From Elusimicrobiota bacterium (lineage in GTDB: Bacteria; Elusimicrobiota; Elusimicrobia; UBA1565), in contig JACPXC010000001.1 of the NCBI GenBank assembly GCA_016196755.1, positions 62,001 through 126,000 on the forward strand: a stretch of DNA of 64,000 nucleotides, written 5' to 3'. Shown piece by piece: positions 17,900-26,428 of the stretch. The position numbers were made by a program, and so were the translations under genes. Position 1 is the stretch's first letter. Every line of letters begins with the position of its first letter. The notes below the pieces were generated by a model, which was not told where the DNA came from, ran no database searches, and saw only the letters and a program-made list of their open reading frames with translations.

Positions 17900-19156
17900 A
17901 TGAGCGAGTTCCTCAAGCGCAATAAGAAAAAGGGCGCACTGGCGCTCCTGCTCCTTTTCTTCCAGCGCGGCAAGGGCCTGGGTCCTCTTCTGGCGCTCCT
18001 GCTGATCCTCTCCTTCATGTTCATCTCCCCGAGCGGGCTCTTCCTGAGCGGCGGCTTTTTCGACTCCATCGGCAGGCGCCTGGGCCTGGGCGGCGGGAGC
18101 GAGGGCGAGGGCGACCCCGGGCAGTTGGTCCGGTTCTCGGAGGCGATCGGCGGCAAGGGAGCCCGCGGCTTCGGCATGATCGGGGGCCTCTTCGGCCTGG
18201 GCAAGGGCGGCGAGGCTCAGTACGGGAAGTCCACCATCGACATGGTCAGGCCGGGCAAGGAGCTCGAGACCAAAGCGCAGTACGCCGACGGGGTCGGCAA
18301 GACCGCCACGGTCGACGGGGTCCTGCGTCCCGACGACGCCGCGAAGCTCGAGGGCGGGGTGGCGGTGTCCGAGAGCGACATGCAGAACGGCCTGCTGGCC
18401 GAGGCGTTCGCCGGCGAGATCCAAGGCGGGCCCGGCCTCGAGGGCCTCGACTCCCTGCGCGAGAAGCTCGGCGGGAACCCGCTCAGCGCGCGAGCCTCCA
18501 ATCCGCGCTCCGACCTGATGAACACCGTGCTGGGCGGCCGCGGCCTCAACCCCAGGGGCGGCAAGGACGGTTCGATCAAGTGGGACAAGGGTAAGGGCAT
18601 CAGAGCGGGGGCGTCCGGGGGACTGGGCCGCGGCAAGGGCGGCAGCAACAGCGTCATGTACAAGCTCGCCGAGAGCAAGGCCTACAGCGTGGCCGCCGCC
18701 CCGCCCCCGGGCCACTGCAATCCGGGCGGTTGTCCCGGCGAGTTCGCCTCGAACACCGCCGGAGCGGTCTTCGACGGCGGCAGCATCAAAGGGGGGATCC
18801 TCGACTCCGCGGCGTTCGGCAGCTCCGGCGTGGACATCCCCGGCCAGGGCCAGATCGACTCGCTGATCGCGGAGGCCAGCAAGGCCGAGCAGGACGCCCT
18901 CAAGTGCGAGAAGGCCGAGGCCGACTACGGGAGCCAGGAGCGCCAGCACATGGATGAGATCGGGCGCCTCTCCGACGAGCTCAACGCGATGGACTGCGGC
19001 GGCGGCGGCTGCGGCTCCTCGAAGTACAAGGCCTGCATGCGGGTCGGCGACCAGATGAAGGTCGAATGCCGACAGTACAACGACGTGGCGGCCAAGAAGG
19101 CCGCGGCCTGCCCGCTGATGGAAGGCAAATTCAGCCCGATGGACTGCAACCAATAA
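17900..19156 (+). CDS. Membrane-anchored Gly-rich, Cys-containing protein; possible divergent array member (G)
   Basis: N-terminal TM LLALLLILSFMFI; VMYKLAESKAYSVAAAPPPGHCNPGGCPGEFASNTAGAVFDGG; C-terminal Cys-rich region. Confidence 0.55.
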   Translation: MSEFLKRNKKKGALALLLLFFQRGKGLGPLLALLLILSFMFISPSGLFLSGGFFDSIGRRLGLGGGSEGEGDPGQLVRFSEAIGGKGARGFGMIGGLFGLGKGGEAQYGKSTIDMVRPGKELETKAQYADGVGKTATVDGVLRPDDAAKLEGGVAVSESDMQNGLLAEAFAGEIQGGPGLEGLDSLREKLGGNPLSARASNPRSDLMNTVLGGRGLNPRGGKDGSIKWDKGKGIRAGASGGLGRGKGGSNSVMYKLAESKAYSVAAAPPPGHCNPGGCPGEFASNTAGAVFDGGSIKGGILDSAAFGSSGVDIPGQGQIDSLIAEASKAEQDALKCEKAEADYGSQERQHMDEIGRLSDELNAMDCGGGGCGSSKYKACMRVGDQMKVECRQYNDVAAKKAAACPLMEGKFSPMDCNQ

Positions 19157-19170
19157 GAAGCGGAGGAAGC

Positions 19171-21774
19171 ATGCCCCCTTCCAACGACCATCCCGAGATT
19201 CCTTCCCTGAAGCCCCCGACAGGGAAAGAGGAGGAGAAGAAAGCCGCGGCCGCCGTCCCCGCGTCCGGCTTCAAGTTCCCCGGGGTCAGCGCCAAGGTCG
19301 TCTCCGCGCCGAACCTCCGGGTGCGCGGGCTTTCCGGCGGCTCGACGGTGATGGACCGGCTCAAGAACCTGCGCAAGAAGGACCTCATCTTCATTGCCGC
19401 GGGACTGTGCACCCTCGGGATGGCGCCGCTCGCCGAGCATCTGCTCATGTCGCCCGAGGACCAGAGCGGCATGCTCAAGGAAGGCTTCAGCACCCAGGGC
19501 CCGCTGTTCGCCGACGGCTCGACCGTCTACGAGCATGGCAGCGGGGTGGGCTCCCCGGGAGGCCTCATCGGCCAGGGCACCGACGTCATCACGCCGCTCA
19601 ACGTGCGCGACCCCTCCAACCTGGTCATGTCCCCCGGCTCCACCAAGAAGCCCGACGCCGTGACCGTGGCCGCACCCGCTTCGGCCAGCCCGGCCAAGGC
19701 CGAGCCCGACTGGAAGGACGTCCTCAAGGACTCGGCGCGCAGCGGGGCCGTCAAGGCGGCCCAGCAGGCGCCCCGGCTGCCGCGGCCCAGCGCCAAGATG
19801 GCGGGGGCCATCCGCGGCCTGTCGGCCTTGGGCGGCGGCGGCACCTCCGCCTCGCTCAAGCTCGACCCCCTGCGCTCCGAGCACGCGCCCAACAAGGCGG
19901 CCGGCAGCAACGCGCTGACGCGCTCGCAGGCCACCCCGGGCTTCCGCGGGGCCACCTCGCGCAGCCCGGCCTCCTCGGGGGCCGGCGAGGACCTGCGCTC
20001 GGCGGGCCAGCGCCAGGCCGACATCTTCAATCGCGGCGGCTCGGCGGCCAACGCGCTCGACGCCGCCTCGCGCGAGGCGATCCACGGCGGCGGCGCCGGC
20101 TCGGGCAGCGGGCGTCCCGGCAACGGCGACGAGAACAAAAACCCGGGCAACAACAGCAACAAGTCCGACAAGCAGCTCGGCGACTCCCTGGCCTTCCTGC
20201 GCCAGAAGATGGAGCAGGAGAAGTCGATCGACCTCAAGTGGAAGAAGCGCGAGTGGAGCAGCTTCGGCCGCCAGAAGATGGTCGAGGAGGCCGGCATCAA
20301 GATGGGCTTCGACCTCTTCGGGAAGCTGGCCGAGAAGGCCGTGGTGGAGCCGCTGGGCGAGGCCATCGCGCAGAGGTTAAGACCCAGCGGCGCGGCCAGC
20401 GGCGTGCAGTGCCAGACCTCCAGCGGGCCGATCGCGCTCCCGAATAACGCGGCCGGCACGTACAGGTGCGTCGACAAGAAAGCGCAGTTCTTCGCCAAGG
20501 ACGGCACCCCCGGCCAGTCGGTCGACTGTCCCGCGGGCTGCTTCCCGATGGGCGGCGGCGGCGGGACGACGGGGGGCGGGCGCAGCCAGGACGACGACCG
20601 CAGCAACGCCAACCGCGTCGCGGCGCCGCGCCAGCGGCCGGGCGACACGACGTCGGCCGGCCTGCAGGTCGCCTGGGACCGCTACTGCGGGCCAAACGCC
20701 TCGGAGGCCCTTAGGGGGCCCAACGGCGCGGTCTCACAGACCTGCACGACGATGCAGACGCTCAAGATCGAGATGGACAACACGAGCATCGAGCTCAACG
20801 GCAACAGCGACGCCGCGGAGCGCTTCATCAGGCAAGGCTACCGTGCGCTGACGGTGGCCCAGGATCGGCTCAACTCCGCGGTCACTTCGCTCGGCCAGGT
20901 GACGGGAGTGCAGAACCCCGCCGCATCGCCGCTCACCCTCATGCAGACCAAGTTCTCCTTGGTCCAGCAGAAATTGGGCGCGGGCGACAACGCCACGGCC
21001 AAGACCCAGTTGACCAACGCCAAGACCGAGGGTTACGACAAGATCGTGGGCCCCCGCGGGACGACGGAGGCGCCGCTAGCGCCGGCGTCCATCGCCGAGG
21101 CCCAGAGCATGGAGGTCCCGGCCCAGGAGGCGGTCGACGACGCCATGACCGAGTTCACGCAGGCCGGCGAGCAGGTCAAGACCGGGCTGGCCCTGGTCGC
21201 GGCTTCCAAAGGGCGCATCCAGGCCCTGCCGGCGCCGACCGAGACCGCCGGGATCCCGGTGCTCAACCGCCTGCGCACCGAGGCCGGGGCGACCCTTGAC
21301 CGCTACAAAGCCGACCTCGAGACGCTCGGCGGCACCGACGGCGTCAACGGCGGCGCCAACAAGGCCGCCATCGACTTCCGCCAAGCGGAGGTCGTGCGGT
21401 TCCAGGGCGAGGTATACGGGCCGAACAAGGCCCGTCAACTGGTCGTCACCGCCGTCGATACGGCCGGCGGAGTGGTCGCCCTGGTCGGCGACGGCATCCC
21501 GTCGACGACGGACGGAGATCCGGTCAAATGGAACGACGGTGACGCCGCCGCCGAGCCGCCGGTCACCCCGCAGCAGGCGGCGACGATAAACCTCGGTCTG
21601 ATAAGGGACGGGCTGACCGCGTACCCGACCCAGGTCGGCCCCGCGACTGCCGCGGTGACGCCGCTGGCGGCCGGCTCGACTCAGCTCAAGGCCATGATCG
21701 AGCGGGCGGCCGAGGCCTTCGAGACCGTCCTGCCTCCAAGGACAGCCCCGGCGCCGGGTCCGACGGGCCGCTGA
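19171..21774 (+). CDS. Array-related protein H with N-terminal IPSLK motif, TM, Ala/Gly-rich linker and helical C-terminal region
   Basis: HPEIPSLKPPTGKEEEKKAAAAVP parallels members D/E; TM KDLIFIAAGLCTLGMAPLAEHL; SD ggaggaa. Confidence 0.65.
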   Translation: MPPSNDHPEIPSLKPPTGKEEEKKAAAAVPASGFKFPGVSAKVVSAPNLRVRGLSGGSTVMDRLKNLRKKDLIFIAAGLCTLGMAPLAEHLLMSPEDQSGMLKEGFSTQGPLFADGSTVYEHGSGVGSPGGLIGQGTDVITPLNVRDPSNLVMSPGSTKKPDAVTVAAPASASPAKAEPDWKDVLKDSARSGAVKAAQQAPRLPRPSAKMAGAIRGLSALGGGGTSASLKLDPLRSEHAPNKAAGSNALTRSQATPGFRGATSRSPASSGAGEDLRSAGQRQADIFNRGGSAANALDAASREAIHGGGAGSGSGRPGNGDENKNPGNNSNKSDKQLGDSLAFLRQKMEQEKSIDLKWKKREWSSFGRQKMVEEAGIKMGFDLFGKLAEKAVVEPLGEAIAQRLRPSGAASGVQCQTSSGPIALPNNAAGTYRCVDKKAQFFAKDGTPGQSVDCPAGCFPMGGGGGTTGGGRSQDDDRSNANRVAAPRQRPGDTTSAGLQVAWDRYCGPNASEALRGPNGAVSQTCTTMQTLKIEMDNTSIELNGNSDAAERFIRQGYRALTVAQDRLNSAVTSLGQVTGVQNPAASPLTLMQTKFSLVQQKLGAGDNATAKTQLTNAKTEGYDKIVGPRGTTEAPLAPASIAEAQSMEVPAQEAVDDAMTEFTQAGEQVKTGLALVAASKGRIQALPAPTETAGIPVLNRLRTEAGATLDRYKADLETLGGTDGVNGGANKAAIDFRQAEVVRFQGEVYGPNKARQLVVTAVDTAGGVVALVGDGIPSTTDGDPVKWNDGDAAAEPPVTPQQAATINLGLIRDGLTAYPTQVGPATAAVTPLAAGSTQLKAMIERAAEAFETVLPPRTAPAPGPTGR

Positions 21775-21822
21775 CGGGCGCGCTAGGCCGGTAGTCCCAC
21801 AATAATGTGGGCCCGCCGGCCC

Positions 21823-21852
21823 TTGCCGCTCCTGGGCCCCTTGGACTATACT
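21823..21852 (+). promoter_or_regulatory. Promoter-like TTGCCG-N18-TATACT, 5 nt before ATG
   Basis: TATACT 21847-21852, ATG 21858. Confidence 0.5.
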
Positions 21853-21857
21853 TTCGC

Positions 21858-24800
21858 ATGCGCCGGGATTTCTTCCTCGCATTCGTCCTCCTCGTCGGTC
21901 TTTCTTGGCCCGCCGGCGCCGTGCCGCCTGGGGCGACCATGCAGGTCGTGGCGGTCCCCCGAGGCGTCGACCCGGCGGTTTGGGCCGACGTGCGCTCCCG
22001 CTATCCCTGGCTGGCCGACGCGGACCGCATACTGCTGGCCAAGGTCCTCTCCAAAGTCAAGCGCGACACGCCCGAGAAAGAGGCCTCGGTCCAGGCCTGG
22101 CTGAGGGCCGACCCGCGGGCTCGGGCCGCCCAGGTGGCCGCCGCGGCGCGGACGGACCTCGGCGCGTCCGCCGGCCGGCTCACCGCCTGGGCTTCGGCCG
22201 TCCCCTCCGCGAGCGGAGCGGCGCCGGCGGACCCCGCTCAGGCCGCAGGGACGAACCGCCCCGGCGAGGTGCCCGCCACGGGCCCGGGCGGCGTCGTAGG
22301 GACCGATTCCGGGCCGGTCGGAGAGGTCTCGCGGGCCGTAACGCGCCGCGAGCAGCTCGACGACGTGGCCAAGCGCATCGTCGAGTTCGCCTGGAAGGAA
22401 CCGGCGGAGGGCAAGAGCTTCATCAAGCCCGAGACCCGGGGCCGGGCCGACCAGCGGCCGGCTTTCGAGCGCGTGGCCGCCGAGGTCGTAGGCCGCGACG
22501 ACCGCCGCGCGGCGGCGCTGCACCTCTATTACGTCCTGGGACCCAGCCGGCCGGCCCCGGCCTGGGTGCTCGGCGACGAGCGCCTCAAGAGCCTGCTCGT
22601 CACCGACCGCGCGCTGTTTGCCGGCTTCGAGAGCCGGCTGGCCGGCTGCCTCGACCGCTGGCGCCATGACGCCGCAGGCGGGGCTGCGCGCACCTGCGAG
22701 GGGCAGGCGGACCGCGGCCAGACGCGGACCCCTTATCAAGGAGACCCGGCCTGGGTCGGCGACTTCGTGCTCGACGCCGGCGCGGAGGCCGCGCGGCTCT
22801 TGAGCGCGCTCGGCCGCAACCCGATCGAGCTCGCCGGCCCGGACGGTACGCCCGGCGCGGGTCCCGCGCCCGGCGGCGGGCCCCGCCCGCCCTTGAGCCG
22901 CCGCGCTTCAGCCGAGTTCACCACCGACCAGCTCTTCGGGAAGTGGGGCGACCGCAACGTGTTCTCGCTCGACGGCCGGATCCTGGCCCTGACCGTGCGC
23001 ACCCGCCAGACCGTATCGGGCGAGCCGCCGCGCGCCGTTATCTCCCACCAGCTCGGCCTCTACGACATCTCCAACGACAACGACATCTATGGGAAGCGCA
23101 TGGACATCGACAAGCTGGGCGACCAGAGCTTCTCCCTCATCCCGGGCGGCAAGACCTACAACATCAGCCTCACGGCCCAGGGCGGCGATGTCGCGTTCTC
23201 GATCACGCGTCCCGACGGGACCAAGCCCGAGATGTCGAGCGGGCGCCCCATGCCCACGGTCAACGAGCTCTTCCAGGACCGCGCCCAGAGGGCGCTGGCC
23301 AGCGGCAACAGGGTAATGATCGGCGGGAAGGCTTACCGCGTCACCGGCGAGTCGGCCACCACCGGGAACCTGATCTTCTGGGACGAGGCCCAACTCGAGG
23401 CCTCGCGCCGCGCGATCAACGGCGGCTTCGCGGGACAGGCCGCGCGCTACTGGGTGCCTTCGATGATGGCTCCGGTCAACGAGATGCGCGACGGCCGGGC
23501 CCAGAACCTCTCCGAGAGCGTCCCGCTCAACTTCCAGGCCGGCAACGGCAAGTGGCAGGGCCTGCGCTGGGACGGCGTCACATGGGTCCCCGCCGAGGGT
23601 GAAGAGTTCAAGCCCCGTCCGGCGCAGCGGCCGGCCGACGGCGCGCCGACCGCGGGCGGGCCTACGGGCCCCGGGGTCGCTCCCGACGGCGGCCCGACGA
23701 CCCCGCCGGCCGGCGGCGGCCGCACCGACGCGGACGGCTGGCCGCTTCTCGACCGTCTCTCGGCCGCAGCACCCCGCGCCGCGCGGCTCAACTCCCAGCT
23801 CTCGGCGCGGGCCAAGGAGCGCGTGCGCTTCTACGCCCTGCCCGACGACGTCGTCTCCGACGGGCCCGGCCAGCGCGTATTGGTCCTGCTCGACAAGGCC
23901 GCGCCGGATCGCGGCAAGCTGTTCGCCCCTCCCTACGTGGGGATCGCGTACCCGACCCGTACCCCGCCCTCCCAGGGCTCGGAGACCGAGGCCGTCGTCA
24001 ACGGAAAGATATTCCTCGCCCGGACCGACCGCGGGGCGGGCTTCGTGGACCTCGAGGCCGTGGTCGCCGAGCGCGGCGCGATCTCGAAGGGCCTGCTCGG
24101 CTACTACGTGAAAGACGGCGGGGCCAAGACGGTCGACAAGGTCACCGACATCGCGATCCTGCCCACCATTCTCGGCGCGGCGGGCTACGGCGCCGAGGCC
24201 GACCGGGCGGCCGCGAACATGCGGTCGATCCTCGAGGCCGAGGCGCCGGTCCGGAACTGGTCCTTGGGAGGGACCGAGTTCCGGGGTGCTGACTCCTTCC
24301 TGCGCGCGGGCGTGGTGGGCGCCAACGGCGAGCGCTTCTGGTGCGTCTACCCGGAGAAGAAGCTCTGCAATCAGGGGGGCACGGAGGCGCCAGGCACCGT
24401 CCCTGCCGCGGGCGCGGGCTTTCCGCTGGACCCGGCCGCGACGACCATCGCCCCCGACGAGACCTTCCAGGCCTCCGTCGAGGTGAACGGGAAGCCGGCG
24501 GCGCGCGTGGCGCCCCAGCCCGCCGACGCGGCGCTCTACCTTTCGGTGGACGGGGAGAAGCGCTCCTGGTATCTGATGACGATGCTCACCAATAACGCCG
24601 GCCAGAAGCGCAAGATCCAGCCCACTTTGGTCTTCTCGAACCGGACCGAGCCCAACGGCGCGCGGCGGCTCGACCTGCCGCAGGGCCTGACGCTGCATGC
24701 GGTCCGCGTGAAGGGCGAGCTCCCCGACCAGATGCCGCTGCGCATGGGTCCGCTGCAGGGCGACGTCGCCGCGGCGGGTTACATCTCGGCGCATCGCGGC

Positions 24801-24902
24801 GGGGCCTGCGTCGGCGTGGTGGCGGTCTGGGGCGGGACGTGGCAGGCCGCCTGCGGCAAGTGCGGCGCCTCCTGGGAAGGCGGCCGCTGCGTCGGCAATT
24901 GA
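21858..24902 (+). CDS. Large secreted protein of unknown function (~1014 aa) with C-terminal Cys cluster
   Basis: Signal peptide MRRDFFLAFVLLVGLSWPAGAV; C-terminus ACVGVVAVWGGTWQAACGKCGASWEGGRCVGN. Confidence 0.65.
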   Translation: MRRDFFLAFVLLVGLSWPAGAVPPGATMQVVAVPRGVDPAVWADVRSRYPWLADADRILLAKVLSKVKRDTPEKEASVQAWLRADPRARAAQVAAAARTDLGASAGRLTAWASAVPSASGAAPADPAQAAGTNRPGEVPATGPGGVVGTDSGPVGEVSRAVTRREQLDDVAKRIVEFAWKEPAEGKSFIKPETRGRADQRPAFERVAAEVVGRDDRRAAALHLYYVLGPSRPAPAWVLGDERLKSLLVTDRALFAGFESRLAGCLDRWRHDAAGGAARTCEGQADRGQTRTPYQGDPAWVGDFVLDAGAEAARLLSALGRNPIELAGPDGTPGAGPAPGGGPRPPLSRRASAEFTTDQLFGKWGDRNVFSLDGRILALTVRTRQTVSGEPPRAVISHQLGLYDISNDNDIYGKRMDIDKLGDQSFSLIPGGKTYNISLTAQGGDVAFSITRPDGTKPEMSSGRPMPTVNELFQDRAQRALASGNRVMIGGKAYRVTGESATTGNLIFWDEAQLEASRRAINGGFAGQAARYWVPSMMAPVNEMRDGRAQNLSESVPLNFQAGNGKWQGLRWDGVTWVPAEGEEFKPRPAQRPADGAPTAGGPTGPGVAPDGGPTTPPAGGGRTDADGWPLLDRLSAAAPRAARLNSQLSARAKERVRFYALPDDVVSDGPGQRVLVLLDKAAPDRGKLFAPPYVGIAYPTRTPPSQGSETEAVVNGKIFLARTDRGAGFVDLEAVVAERGAISKGLLGYYVKDGGAKTVDKVTDIAILPTILGAAGYGAEADRAAANMRSILEAEAPVRNWSLGGTEFRGADSFLRAGVVGANGERFWCVYPEKKLCNQGGTEAPGTVPAAGAGFPLDPAATTIAPDETFQASVEVNGKPAARVAPQPADAALYLSVDGEKRSWYLMTMLTNNAGQKRKIQPTLVFSNRTEPNGARRLDLPQGLTLHAVRVKGELPDQMPLRMGPLQGDVAAAGYISAHRGGACVGVVAVWGGTWQAACGKCGASWEGGRCVGN

Positions 24903-25045
24903 GTCATCGGACTTAAGCCGCGATGAAGGCCCGTCCCGGGCCCGCCTAAAAAATGCCGACTCCGTAATTATTTTTTACGTTAAGCCGGATTTAATTCGCC
25001 GTCCCGCCTGAACGGGGACATCGTAGGGGTAAGAGGATCACCCCC

Positions 25046-26314
25046 ATGAACCCCAAGACCATACTCGTCGCGGCGCTGGCCCTGATTCCGGCGGCCCAGA
25101 GCCCGGCTGGAGCGGCCGAGGCCGCGCGCAGCCGCAGCGTCAAGGAGGGTTCCGCCGCGGCGTTGGCCGGAGCGGCCGGCATGGTCGGCTCCCTGTCGGG
25201 GGGCGCGGCGCTGAGCGGCGGGGTCGGCGGGGCGGTGGCCGCCATCGGCGCGGCAGCGGCGCGCGCCAGCCTGATCACCCCCGAGGAGGTCGAACGTTCC
25301 ATAGAGAGAGGGCAGACCTACCTGCTCGCCAACCAGCGCGCCGACGGCAGCTGGACCGTGGGCACCGGGGCCACCTCCGCCAACACCGAGTACGTCCGCG
25401 CGGCCATCACGGCCTACGTGCTCTCGGCCTTGCGCGGCTCGAGCGCCGAAGGGGTCCAGGGGGCCATCGGCCGGGGCGAGGCCTACATCGACCAGTTCGG
25501 GGGCACCTCCACCACCACGACCAGGGAGGGTTTCGGCGGGAACACCCAGCGCCTTTACGCCCTGACCCTGGGACTCGCCAACTCGGTCTCGCGCACGCCG
25601 TCCGAGGAGAACGACATGCGCGTCAACGCCTACATCGTGGAGATATCCTCCCTGGTACGGACGACGGGCTCCACCGGCTATTATGGCGGGACCCGCCCGT
25701 CCACCTTCCAGCTCGCCATGCTGGCCGAGGCCCTGCGCGAGGCCCGCGAGGCGGGCTTCCACGTCTCGCGCCGGCTGCTTGGTACCATCCACCGCGACAT
25801 CGAGTCGGCGCGCAGCCCCGACCACGGCGGGTTCGGCTACTACACCGGAGGGCATACGGAGCGGGCCGAGGGGACGGCCTCGCGCAGCATCGCCAACGAG
25901 GTGGCCCTGGCGCGCGCCGGCCGCTCCACGCCGGCCCGGCTCACCGCGGCGCTCCAGCGGCTCATGCGGGCCCAAGGCTTGATCGGCGAGGTCGCCGCCA
26001 GCACCACCAACTTCTACTCCGGCGGGACCACCCCGCACGACCCCGCCCGCCAGAACATCGCGGCTTACTATCAGCTCTTCGGGCTCTATTGGGGGAGCGA
26101 GGCCCTGGCGGGCCTGCAGCCCGCGGAGGGTGCCGGGTACGGGCACTCCCTGGGCCGCCTCCTCATCAGCATCCAGCGGGCCGACGGCTCCTGGCGCGAC
26201 AGCCAGGTCTACGCGGGCCCGGCCTACGGCACGGCGATGGGCATCCTGTCGTTGCGCAACTGCGCCCAGGCGATCCGGCGCGGCGAGCGCGCTCGGCGCG
26301 ACTCGGCGCGTTAG
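25046..26314 (+). CDS. Secreted alpha/alpha-toroid protein (squalene-cyclase/prenyltransferase repeat-like)
   Basis: Signal peptide MNPKTILVAALALIPAAQSPAGAA; repeated NQRADGSWTVG ... IQRADGSWRDSQ...YGTAMGILSLRNC QW-like repeats. Confidence 0.65.
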   Translation: MNPKTILVAALALIPAAQSPAGAAEAARSRSVKEGSAAALAGAAGMVGSLSGGAALSGGVGGAVAAIGAAAARASLITPEEVERSIERGQTYLLANQRADGSWTVGTGATSANTEYVRAAITAYVLSALRGSSAEGVQGAIGRGEAYIDQFGGTSTTTTREGFGGNTQRLYALTLGLANSVSRTPSEENDMRVNAYIVEISSLVRTTGSTGYYGGTRPSTFQLAMLAEALREAREAGFHVSRRLLGTIHRDIESARSPDHGGFGYYTGGHTERAEGTASRSIANEVALARAGRSTPARLTAALQRLMRAQGLIGEVAASTTNFYSGGTTPHDPARQNIAAYYQLFGLYWGSEALAGLQPAEGAGYGHSLGRLLISIQRADGSWRDSQVYAGPAYGTAMGILSLRNCAQAIRRGERARRDSAR

Positions 26315-26428
26315 CGTTCTAGGCCCTACGGGCCATTAGGCCTAGGCCGATGGGCTGGTCCCGAGGTAGGCCTTACCCCACTGGATAACATGGGTCTCGG
26401 CTGTTATTCTGATAGGACGAAAGGGAAT

